A DNA stretch of 10,803 nt. Origin: an uncultured Bacilli bacterium (GTDB lineage: Bacteria > Bacillota_I > Bacilli_A > RFN20 > CAG-826). Made by a program: the position numbers and the translations under genes. Positions 1 through 6,436 of this stretch are shown here, piece after piece. The stretch is from positions 1 to 10,803 of the forward strand of contig CAKPAV010000031.1 of assembly GCA_934133115.1 (NCBI GenBank). The letters are read 5' to 3'. Within the stretch, counting starts at the first letter, position 1, and every line of letters begins with the position of its first letter. Under the pieces are notes generated by a model that saw nothing but the letters and a program-made list of their open reading frames with translations, ran no database searches and had not been told where the DNA came from.

Positions 1-89
1 CTATAATAGTATTATAACAAAAATCAATTATTTTTTATAGTGAGTTTTATTTAATTTAAATTTTTTGTAATTATTTTATAGTATCACAT

Positions 90-114
90 AAAAAAAATAG
101 GATATTACTCCTAT
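90..114 (-). terminator. Rho-independent terminator of the 123-578 gene
   Basis: Read on the minus strand, ATAGGA and TCCTAT form a 6-bp stem around a 6-nt loop, followed at once by a run of eight T. It lies 8 nt past the stop codon of the membrane-protein gene. The stem is short and A/U-rich, but the position and U-run fit well. Positions 1-89 show nothing beyond A/T-rich sequence. Confidence 0.7.
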
Positions 115-122
115 CTAATAAA

Positions 123-578
123 TTATATAGCAAATGCCAACCAAGGAATTATTAACATTAAACTTATTAATAAACAAACTTTATAATCTTTTTTAAATAA
201 ACTAATTATATCTAATGAAGAAAGTATTGAAATAATAACTAATATCATTTGAAATATAGTTATTATAGTGGATATTATATGTGAATCATTAAAACCCTCG
301 ATGCAAAATATTCCATATATAAAGAATAAAATAAAACTAATAATTCTAACTACTTTTTTACTTTTTTCTTCTTTACTTATTAATGATTTACCATTATTTT
401 CAAAATATTTCTCTTCCATTTTGTTTTTATGTTTTAACTCTATTATTTCTTTTTTGTTTTTAGTTTTAGATTCTAATTTTTCTTTCCAATCATTTTCATG
501 TGCATTTATGCCCTTTTCAATAAGGTTTTCTGCATCAGCCTCGACTTCAACTCCAATTTTTTTAAAATTAACTTTCAT
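123..578 (-). CDS. Small membrane protein of unknown function with charged N-terminal half
   Basis: Not recognised as a named family. The 151-residue product has a highly charged, probably helical or coiled-coil N-terminal half (about residues 10-75, rich in K, E and N) and a hydrophobic C-terminal half with about three membrane segments (about 77-95, 100-126 and 133-151). There is no signal peptide, so the charged half probably stays in the cytoplasm. The ATG start has a strong GAGGTGA site 8 nt upstream, an extended -10 about 55 bp upstream and a hairpin terminator after the stop, so it looks like an intact single-gene transcription unit. It lies downstream of an ApeA-like gene in a defence island. 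Small multi-pass proteins with cytoplasmic extensions sometimes act as membrane effectors in such islands, but nothing in the sequence proves that here. Confidence 0.75.
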   Translation of the reverse strand: MKVNFKKIGVEVEADAENLIEKGINAHENDWKEKLESKTKNKKEIIELKHKNKMEEKYFENNGKSLISKEEKSKKVVRIISFILFFIYGIFCIEGFNDSHIISTIITIFQMILVIISILSSLDIISLFKKDYKVCLLISLMLIIPWLAFAI

Positions 579-622
579 AAACTATTTCACCTCATTAAAT
601 ACAATGTTTTTCTCGCAAACTT

Positions 623-652
623 ACATTATATTAATTATATCACGTATAATGT
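623..652 (-). promoter_or_regulatory. Extended -10 promoter inside an inverted repeat
   Basis: On the minus strand an extended -10 element TGaTATAAT lies at 642-634, with no good -35, giving a leader of about 50 nt before the ATG at 578. The element sits inside a perfect 8-bp inverted repeat, ACATTATA at 623-630 and TATAATGT at 645-652, separated by 14 bp. That layout could be an operator, but in such A/T-rich DNA it may be chance. Confidence 0.45.
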
Positions 653-743
653 TAAACATAAAGATTTTATAATAATACCTAAAGGTATATCAAAAATTAC
701 TTAATATTTCTAAAGTCCCTTAATATAAACAAAAATGAAAGTT

Positions 744-881
744 TTAGTTCTCTTCAGGAGGCTCGCCCAGAAAATTGTTATATGTGTTAAATCCTTTTAA
801 AAGCAGTCTTTTAGAGCCATTATATTTTTGTAATAACCTTAATAAATTGGTTTTTGTTAGTGTGTTGGTACCTAAACTTTT
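744..881 (-). pseudogene. Decayed 3' coding fragment of unknown gene
   Basis: A 45-codon open frame on the minus strand has no ATG, GTG or TTG start and begins right after an in-frame stop at 882-884. It ends in TAA at 744-746. Its last residues (about LLLKGFNTYNNFLGEPPEEN) are protein-like, and the DNA uses codons such as CTG, GGC, GAG and ACC that are rare nearby. The stretch around 755-770 is conspicuously G+C-rich for this window. I read it as the C-terminal remnant of a gene acquired from elsewhere; I cannot name the family. It fills most of the 320-bp gap between the membrane-protein and ApeA-like genes. The rest of that gap holds only the promoter region at 623-652, and I see no clear terminator for the ApeA-like gene. 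Confidence 0.35.
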
Positions 882-898
882 TTATAAATTACTTATTA

Positions 899-2317
899 CT
901 AATTGTTTTTTACTTGAATAAACGGTCTAATATTAAATAACCAGGCAATTTTATTAATAATCTCATCATCTGATAAGTCTAACTCACTCAAAATTAAAAT
1001 ATAAAATAATATTTCCATGAATTTTAAGTCTTTTGTATTAACCTCGTTAAATTCAATATCCATATTTCCATGAGCCATGTCATTTCTTAATTTATTAATT
1101 CTTTCGGATATATCAGTAAGTAAATTTTTAGTAATGTCTGTTCCATATATTGTTTTAATAGCAGAGAGCGAAATTGGATAATCATCGATTACATTTAGTA
1201 TATAGGTTGAAAATGGGATTTGAGGTTTCAGCGCTGACTCAACAGTATTATTAAATTTGATTTTATTTTTCGATAATCCATCACATAATTTTGTTTTTTT
1301 ATTATAAGCCATTTCTTTTATTCTATTCAAAAGCTCAACGTAGTCATCATTTCTAAATTTTTTCTTATCATATTTCCAATTTATTATTCTTTCAAAGGCT
1401 ATTAATATTCCTAACATTCTTGGAGGATTATAAACTTTAGATAATATATATGATCCACAAATATGGCTTGTATAAATTTTACCTTCATTTAATAATTCAT
1501 ATAATATTCCAATGTTAGAGATGTTTTCATATCTTATTAAGTGTTGTACATTTTTATAATTTGATTCTTTTACATACTGATCGCTAATATAGTAATTACC
1601 AATTATTTCTTTCTTATTTTTCTTATTATAAGTATACACTTCAATAGAGTCAAAGCCATTATTAGTTCTATAAGTTAAAACATCCATCACAAGTTTTTGA
1701 AGAAGGATGATTTTATATAGTTCCTCAATGTTTGTTATTCTATTCTCAAATTCAAGAGATATTTTTGACCAAATTTCAAGATTATTAGATACATCATAAT
1801 TCTTTTTCCATGCCATATCACCAAATACTTTAATTGTGTTCTTATTATAATTAAATGATCCTAAAAAAGTCCTTTCTTTTGAATTAATGTTTACTGTATA
1901 ATTTTTAAAACACCCATTTTCTAATTCAAAATCATCATTAATATATTGCTTTGTGTCATAAAAGTAATTGATCTCTTGACTTAAAAAGTTTAATCCACTA
2001 ATATCTTCAATACATTTTTCGCCATTAAAAACATAAAGCCAATTCACTTTATATTTAAATACACCATTATTAATCCATGGAGAATCCTGTATACATATTG
2101 AGATATTCTTTCCATTTAAACATTGGCCTTTTAAAATAACATCACTTATAAATCCCTTATCATTTTTAGAAGTTATAGGATCAAAAATTGTACTTACTTG
2201 GTATGTAATTAATCTTTCAGGATTGCAAGGAATTAATTGTAATTCGTAGTTTTCTATTGTAAAAATATGTTTCTCATTTCTGTATTTAATATAACCTATT
2301 AACTTATCAACGTTCAT
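899..2317 (-). CDS. ApeA-like HEPN-domain anti-phage ribonuclease
   Basis: A predicted abortive-infection protein of 472 residues. The C-terminal helical domain carries LRNDMAHGN, in which R411, N412 and H416 form the R-N-x3-H catalytic signature of HEPN ribonucleases. The N-terminal half (about residues 1-250) is rich in beta-strands and reaches a helix-rich stretch (about 195-217) like the N-terminal region of ApeA proteins. Overall size and order, N-terminal sensor-like region then HEPN, match the standalone ApeA family, which blocks phage growth. RNA cleavage on infection is the inferred mechanism. The start is ATG with GAGGTGG 4 nt upstream. A consensus promoter ends only 17 bp before the ATG, so the mRNA leader is very short. 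It is divergent from the small OB-fold gene at 2440. An alternative reading is another HEPN toxin with a different sensor domain. Confidence 0.7.
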   Translation of the reverse strand: MNVDKLIGYIKYRNEKHIFTIENYELQLIPCNPERLITYQVSTIFDPITSKNDKGFISDVILKGQCLNGKNISICIQDSPWINNGVFKYKVNWLYVFNGEKCIEDISGLNFLSQEINYFYDTKQYINDDFELENGCFKNYTVNINSKERTFLGSFNYNKNTIKVFGDMAWKKNYDVSNNLEIWSKISLEFENRITNIEELYKIILLQKLVMDVLTYRTNNGFDSIEVYTYNKKNKKEIIGNYYISDQYVKESNYKNVQHLIRYENISNIGILYELLNEGKIYTSHICGSYILSKVYNPPRMLGILIAFERIINWKYDKKKFRNDDYVELLNRIKEMAYNKKTKLCDGLSKNKIKFNNTVESALKPQIPFSTYILNVIDDYPISLSAIKTIYGTDITKNLLTDISERINKLRNDMAHGNMDIEFNEVNTKDLKFMEILFYILILSELDLSDDEIINKIAWLFNIRPFIQVKNN

Positions 2318-2334
2318 GTTTCCACCTCGATTAA

Positions 2335-2363
2335 ATTATATCAAATAATCAAGTTTTCATCAA
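2335..2363 (-). promoter_or_regulatory. Promoter of the ApeA-like gene
   Basis: On the minus strand TTGATG (2363-2358), a 17-bp spacer and TATAAT (2340-2335) make a near-consensus sigma-70-type promoter, helped by a TG extension one base before the -10. The expected transcript start is near 2328, at the first base of the Shine-Dalgarno site, so the leader is only about 11 nt. Confidence 0.7.
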
Positions 2364-2389
2364 AAACGCTTTTTATTTAGATGACTTGA
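2349..2389. promoter_or_regulatory. Dyad between divergent promoters (candidate operator)
   Basis: Outer arms TCAAGT (2349-2354) and ACTTGA (2384-2389) are perfect inverted repeats. Next inside, CATC (2358-2361) pairs with GATG (2380-2383), with a 3-nt bulge on the left. AAAAA-CGC-TTTTT (2362-2374) forms a second dyad within. The left arm overlaps the -35 of the ApeA-like gene and the right arm overlaps the likely -35 of the OB-fold gene, so one bound regulator could affect both. This is inferred from symmetry alone. Confidence 0.35.
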
Positions 2390-2416
2390 ATTTTATTGAA
2401 TAACAAGTGATAAATA
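2386..2416 (+). promoter_or_regulatory. Probable promoter of the OB-fold gene
   Basis: TTGAAT (2386-2391) and an extended -10, TGaTAAATA (2408-2416), are 19 bp apart hexamer to hexamer. That spacing is long but tolerable with the TG extension. The expected start is near 2423, just ahead of the AGGAG site at 2431-2435. Confidence 0.45.
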
Positions 2417-2439
2417 GGACAATTTAAAAGAGGAGAAAA

Positions 2440-2706
2440 ATGAACATAAATAATGTAGTTTTAGTTGGCAAGTTTAATTGTATTGATAAAATTGAAGATG
2501 AATGTTCTATTTTAAATATCAACATAGACGATGATGAAGGAAAGATGATCGTTCCTACTTATCTTAATAATTTAATTGCTAAGCAAATAAAAGAAAATTG
2601 CAACGCTGAATCAGTAATTGGTATTAAAGACAAAACTTATATTAAAAATAATAATGTTTGTATTATTACCACTAAAATATCTTTACTGCTAAACACTAAT
2701 GATTAA
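2440..2706 (+). CDS. Small SSB-like OB-fold protein
   Basis: At 88 residues it is far shorter than bacterial SSB (about 110-180). The opening MNINNVVLVGKF matches the first strand of SSB (the 'VVLVGRL' type). The last part, VIGIKDKTYIKNNNVCIITTK, fits the later SSB strands where VxGxL...V.A..I occurs. It therefore looks like a minimal OB-fold, similar in scale to PriB, without the acidic C-terminal tail that recruits partner proteins in true SSB. Binding of single-stranded nucleic acid is the likely activity. The AGGAG site 4 nt before ATG is clear, and a bidirectional terminator follows. It is the only convincing plus-strand gene here and is divergent from the ApeA-like nuclease, so a role as partner, sensor or regulator of that system is possible but unproved. 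Confidence 0.65.
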   Translation: MNINNVVLVGKFNCIDKIEDECSILNINIDDDEGKMIVPTYLNNLIAKQIKENCNAESVIGIKDKTYIKNNNVCIITTKISLLLNTND

Positions 2707-2745
2707 CAAATACATAAGTAGCAGATTATTATAATTGTAAAACAA

Positions 2746-2772
2746 AAGAGCCATTTTAATATTTTGGCTCTT
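2746..2772. terminator. Bidirectional terminator between convergent genes
   Basis: AAGAGCCA (2746-2753) and TGGCTCTT (2765-2772) form a perfect 8-bp stem with an 11-nt loop. It is followed by ATTTTTAT on the plus strand and by TTGTTTT on the minus strand. It lies 40 bp past the OB-fold gene and just past the stop of the last R-M operon gene, so it can end both convergent transcripts. Confidence 0.8.
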
Positions 2773-2776
2773 ATTT

Positions 2777-3388
2777 TTATACTATATGCAAATTGTAAAA
2801 CTCAGTATTTATAAGTTTATCACGTTCTAATGCATCCATTTTATTGTCTTTTAATTTCAAATCAGCACATGTCCTAATTTCGTCTTCCTCTACTGTAATG
2901 AGATCAACAGTTTGAATATTCTTAACGTAATCTGTTAATTCATTTAAAAAATCTGGATTATCTTTTTTCTCTTTTACTTTGCTTTTTAACAATGATAAAA
3001 CTTTTTTATTTGATGGATTATGATCAAAATGAAAATACTTGCCACTATTTTTTCTGTTCACGACACCTTTCGCATTATTAAAGAATAAACCACGATACTT
3101 AACATATATAATTTTCTTAGGAATCGTAATATCTTTTTCTGTTTTAATTATACTTTTTTTATCTTCTTCTGATATTAAATTAAGAAGTAATTTATATGCT
3201 TTTTTACTTATTCTATAATTTAAAAAATCATCACTCAATTGTGTCCAGGTTGAGCATAAAGTTGAGTTCCCACCGCCACCAGCCATAAGTTTTGCATTAA
3301 AGTTTACATCTTCATAGTCAACTGAAAAAATTTGATAGAAAAGTAAAGCAGTATCATTAATCCATTCATCACTAATCTTTTTTTTCAT
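2777..3388 (-). CDS. Third gene of the R-M operon, possible HNH-like nuclease
   Basis: The product has 203 residues and I do not recognise its family. Its notable segment is GKYFHFDHNPSNKKV (residues 116-130), whose H120, D122-H123-N124 resemble the first half of an HNH/beta-beta-alpha-metal motif. The distal metal-binding His usually found about 25-35 residues later is not evident; the next His is H201, so a nuclease activity is only suggested. A glycine run with Ser/Thr follows at about residues 37-43, and a charged helical C-terminus begins near 130. The ATG start has GAGGTGT about 6 nt upstream. It follows the restriction endonuclease gene by 26 bp with no intervening terminator, so it is the last gene of a three-gene operon. 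It might be a second nuclease, a specificity or control subunit, or a second subunit of the endonuclease. Confidence 0.75.
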   Translation of the reverse strand: MKKKISDEWINDTALLFYQIFSVDYEDVNFNAKLMAGGGGNSTLCSTWTQLSDDFLNYRISKKAYKLLLNLISEEDKKSIIKTEKDITIPKKIIYVKYRGLFFNNAKGVVNRKNSGKYFHFDHNPSNKKVLSLLKSKVKEKKDNPDFLNELTDYVKNIQTVDLITVEEDEIRTCADLKLKDNKMDALERDKLINTEFYNLHIV

Positions 3389-3414
3389 TAATTACACCTC
3401 GAAAAACACATTTT

Positions 3415-4611
3415 TTAATTCTGATCTAATATTTCACTATAGTATTCTTTTAACTCACTTTTATCAGCAATTATTTTTACATGAATCGCTATTGTAGGTT
3501 TTAATTGTTTAACATCTTCTAAACTAAAAAGATATCTATCATCTTCTTGATTAATTTTTTCTATTGTTACAAATAAAAGATTATTTATTTTTTTACCTGT
3601 AACATCTCCGCCAGTTCCTCTTCCAATTCTGTTTTGCATATTTTCAATAGGAACTGATGCTTTATTATTAGAAATATCTCCACCTATATTAATTATTGAA
3701 TTATTCAAAAATATTGGTGTAAAAACTTTACCAGGATTCTTTCCTGCTGGTCTAATCTCAGAACCATCAGTTGAAATAATATCAAAGTTATCTGTTCCAT
3801 CAACACAATCTATTGTAATTGCTAATAGCTCATTATCTTTATCTAAGGTTACAAGAGTGTCAATACCAAGGCTTGTAAAATAACTTCTTAGAATCTCTCT
3901 TTTTGTTTTTTCATCAAAATCATTATAATTAACATTAGCACATTCTGGATTATATCTTGAAAAGATATCTGTTTCTTCGTTAAATTGGTTAATTAAAGGA
4001 ATATATTCTGAATTATCTCTAAGGAAATCATTATCCATTAGCAATTTTCCATTTTCATCATATTGTTTTATATCCCTCTCGCCTGCGCGAGCAAGTCTAT
4101 CCTTAAATTCCAATTTAACAATGTGATTATTTAAAAACAAATCAGCATCATATGATGTGGGATTCCCATATTGAATTAAAAAATTCTCATAATTATTTGG
4201 ATCATAATAAATGTATCTACACAACAATGTATTTTCTTCTGCTCTTAAATATGGCAAAACATTTGCTGGCAATTCTCTTATATAACTGTGAAAAGAATCA
4301 ACGAAGCAAGATAAATTATACATGTTAGCAATTGTTTGTGCCAACACACATTCTATAATTGTTCCTGGTTGTAATGCACTTCTTGAATTAAATTGTCGTT
4401 CGATTTCAGCATAAACACCTTTTACTTTTTTTATTTTTCTGGTTATTGTTGGATTTATTTTTAAGAATTCATCAAATGTTTCAACATTTTTGTAGTTGTC
4501 TTTATAAAATTTTTCAATTTGTTTAACTTCTTCATCAGTTAGTACAGTTTTATTATCTTTTAAATACACATCCCCTAAAAATTCGATTAAAGTTTCATTA
4601 TTCATTATCAT
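3415..4611 (-). CDS. Putative type II restriction endonuclease, PD-(D/E)xK fold
   Basis: The 398-residue product, counted from the ATG at 4611, is the presumed cleavage partner of the upstream DNA methyltransferase. The segment YDADLFLNNHIVKLEFKD holds D157, E168 and K170, the D-x10-E-x-K spacing of a PD-(D/E)xK nuclease core, and an upstream acidic helix (TIIECVLAQ, about 85-93) could supply a further metal ligand. I cannot place it in a named specificity family. An in-frame ATG at 4674 would add 21 hydrophobic residues resembling a membrane anchor, but it lies within the methyltransferase coding region and has no ribosome site. AGGAG at 4620-4616 instead serves ATG 4611, or 4605 two codons later. 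The start overlaps the methyltransferase stop, so the endonuclease is probably made by translational coupling, after its protective methylase. Confidence 0.75.
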   Translation of the reverse strand: MIMNNETLIEFLGDVYLKDNKTVLTDEEVKQIEKFYKDNYKNVETFDEFLKINPTITRKIKKVKGVYAEIERQFNSRSALQPGTIIECVLAQTIANMYNLSCFVDSFHSYIRELPANVLPYLRAEENTLLCRYIYYDPNNYENFLIQYGNPTSYDADLFLNNHIVKLEFKDRLARAGERDIKQYDENGKLLMDNDFLRDNSEYIPLINQFNEETDIFSRYNPECANVNYNDFDEKTKREILRSYFTSLGIDTLVTLDKDNELLAITIDCVDGTDNFDIISTDGSEIRPAGKNPGKVFTPIFLNNSIINIGGDISNNKASVPIENMQNRIGRGTGGDVTGKKINNLLFVTIEKINQEDDRYLFSLEDVKQLKPTIAIHVKIIADKSELKEYYSEILDQN

Positions 4612-6133
4612 CAAACTCCTTATTACTAAATAGAGAGCTACTATGTATTTTATCAAAAATATCAGTAGACTCATTAATTCCTAATGCATCAAAGAATATT
4701 TCATTTATTCTATTTCTATATTTAATCGGAAACTTAATATTTTCCTGACTTTTACCAGCATTCATTTTATACACTAGATATTTTTTTTCGCACTTTTGCA
4801 TTTCGTTTGCTATGCTATTAATTTCATTTTTTTGTTGATCAGTCAATTTGTTATAAAATATTGGAATACTATTAACGATAGTCAATGGACAGTTAATTCC
4901 ACCATCATATAATCTCCAGTACCAATAAGCGAATGTAGAATTAAGCATACAATATACATAATTATATTTTTCTTTATCCTTAACACATATGACTCTTTTG
5001 CCATCACGTTTTAAGTTTTTCTTTGATCCTACAGTAAAGTATCGACAAGTTGTAGGCAAATATATTTTTTCTCCAATATTATGATTAATAATATTTCCAA
5101 GTTTATCATCTGAATTTGTTTCCCAGCAATCTAATATCTTCAATAAATCTTTATGACATTTATAAAATGATTTTGTATGAGAATTAACAACTTGATATCT
5201 ATCATTTATTAACTTCAATAGGAAATCATTATTTAGCATTTTATTTCGTTCTTCAGTTTTAAACCTTATTAATGGACTAATTCTAAATCCTTTAATATTT
5301 TCAGCATTTTCAACAACCGTAATTGCCGCTCTAACTGAATTACCAGTATTAGTATTAAATATTCCATGTTTTCGTCCATTAAAAATATTACCTGGTACAT
5401 TATCAAATGAAACTATAAATCCATTATAATTATTCATTATTTGCCTTAGCGAATAAAATTTATCACTACCTAAAAAACTATATGGTGTAATAATAACTGA
5501 ACCCACACTTTGAGTAATAATTTTTTCTATAAATGCTGAATATAATTCCTTAGAATCATTTATAACTTTTGTTATTGTCCAATTCTCACCATATTCTTTT
5601 ATTTTAAAATATGGAGGGTTAGATATTACTTTACTATTCTTTGGCAACTTAATATCTTTATCTAAAAAATCACAATGCTTTGCCTTTATCTTACCTAATA
5701 ACTTTTTCCCATACTTTATAGCAATTGAATATTTACATATATTTAGTGCTATTTCATCCAAATCATATAAATATAAATAGCCATTATTTATCAGCTTTAT
5801 CGTTTCATCTATTCCAATGCACTCTAAATATGACAATATTAGATTACCACAGCCACAACCAACATCACATATTTTTTCGCCTTTTAAATTTATCATCCAT
5901 TTAGACATTAAAACTGATACATCTTTTGGAGTATAATATTTTCCCATTTCTTTTTTATTGGTCTTATTTACATGTTCAAGCCCAATTTCATATAATTCCC
6001 CAAAATTATCTACTACAAATATATCTGATTCAAATGTTTTATTTAATGTTTTAGACAGTATTGAATGCCATGTTTTGCTTAAACCTTTTTTATCGATATC
6101 ATTAAAATAATTATTCATTTCATATTTTGCCAT
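4598..6133 (-). CDS. Type II adenine-N6 DNA methyltransferase (gamma class)
   Basis: The 511-residue product methylates adenine in its recognition site, protecting host DNA from the linked nuclease. The motifs occur in gamma-class order: motif X GKYYTP (64-69), SAM-binding motif I CDVGCGCGNL (89-98), acidic motif II YDLDE (123-127), catalytic motif IV NPPY (172-175). A long C-terminal region (about 280-500), including NCPLTIVNSIPIFYN, would form the target recognition domain. This architecture is like M.TaqI and M.PstI-type enzymes and the HsdM subunits, but the missing HsdS and adjacent nuclease argue for type II. The ATG start has an AAGGATGG site about 10 nt upstream and an extended -10 near 6160. 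Its stop lies inside the start region of the endonuclease gene. The recognition sequence cannot be read from the protein. Confidence 0.9.
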   Translation of the reverse strand: MAKYEMNNYFNDIDKKGLSKTWHSILSKTLNKTFESDIFVVDNFGELYEIGLEHVNKTNKKEMGKYYTPKDVSVLMSKWMINLKGEKICDVGCGCGNLILSYLECIGIDETIKLINNGYLYLYDLDEIALNICKYSIAIKYGKKLLGKIKAKHCDFLDKDIKLPKNSKVISNPPYFKIKEYGENWTITKVINDSKELYSAFIEKIITQSVGSVIITPYSFLGSDKFYSLRQIMNNYNGFIVSFDNVPGNIFNGRKHGIFNTNTGNSVRAAITVVENAENIKGFRISPLIRFKTEERNKMLNNDFLLKLINDRYQVVNSHTKSFYKCHKDLLKILDCWETNSDDKLGNIINHNIGEKIYLPTTCRYFTVGSKKNLKRDGKRVICVKDKEKYNYVYCMLNSTFAYWYWRLYDGGINCPLTIVNSIPIFYNKLTDQQKNEINSIANEMQKCEKKYLVYKMNAGKSQENIKFPIKYRNRINEIFFDALGINESTDIFDKIHSSSLFSNKEFDDNE

Positions 6134-6157
6134 ATCAATACCATCCTTTCTATCATC

Positions 6158-6166
6158 ATTATATCA
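6158..6166 (-). promoter_or_regulatory. Extended -10 promoter of the R-M operon
   Basis: The minus strand reads TGaTATAAT at 6166-6158. No recognisable -35 exists at the expected distance, so recognition would rest on the TG extension. The start would be near 6151, giving a leader under 20 nt before the methyltransferase ATG. Confidence 0.5.
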
Positions 6167-6226
6167 TATTTTCACTATTTTTTTATATTTTACATTATTT
6201 TAATTACTTTTACTCTTTTTTACTGT

Positions 6227-6343
6227 ACTTTAGTAAGAAAAGATGTTTTAAATAATCCTAATTTATCATTAAGTACTAAAGAATTATATTGTTTAATCTG
6301 TTATGACTTAACTAAATCACTTAGAAGATTATTAATAAATTAA
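6227..6343 (+). pseudogene. Possible relic of a coding sequence in a gene-poor gap
   Basis: The 303-bp gap at 6134-6436 holds the R-M promoter at its left edge and this plus-strand open stretch of 38 codons ending in TAA at 6341-6343. It reads about RKDVLNNPNLSLSTKELYCL and onward, without a start codon. The phrase resembles the opening of helix-turn-helix replication or plasmid proteins (L..pxLSlkxKglY.lL), hence a possible relic of a mobile element. It is short and could be chance. I see no hairpin terminator for the CoiA-like gene in the rest of the gap. Confidence 0.2.
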
Positions 6344-6436
6344 AATACTAAAGAAGAAACCATTAATAATTCTAAAAAATTATAAAGATATGATTATGCA
6401 CATTTCTATATTGATTTTAACAATAATTATTAAATA

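Noticed and set aside
268..704. Two overlapping plus-strand open frames
   Set aside because: They lie antisense to or overlap the start of the minus-strand membrane-protein gene, have no convincing ribosome site, and their composition is that of an antisense shadow.
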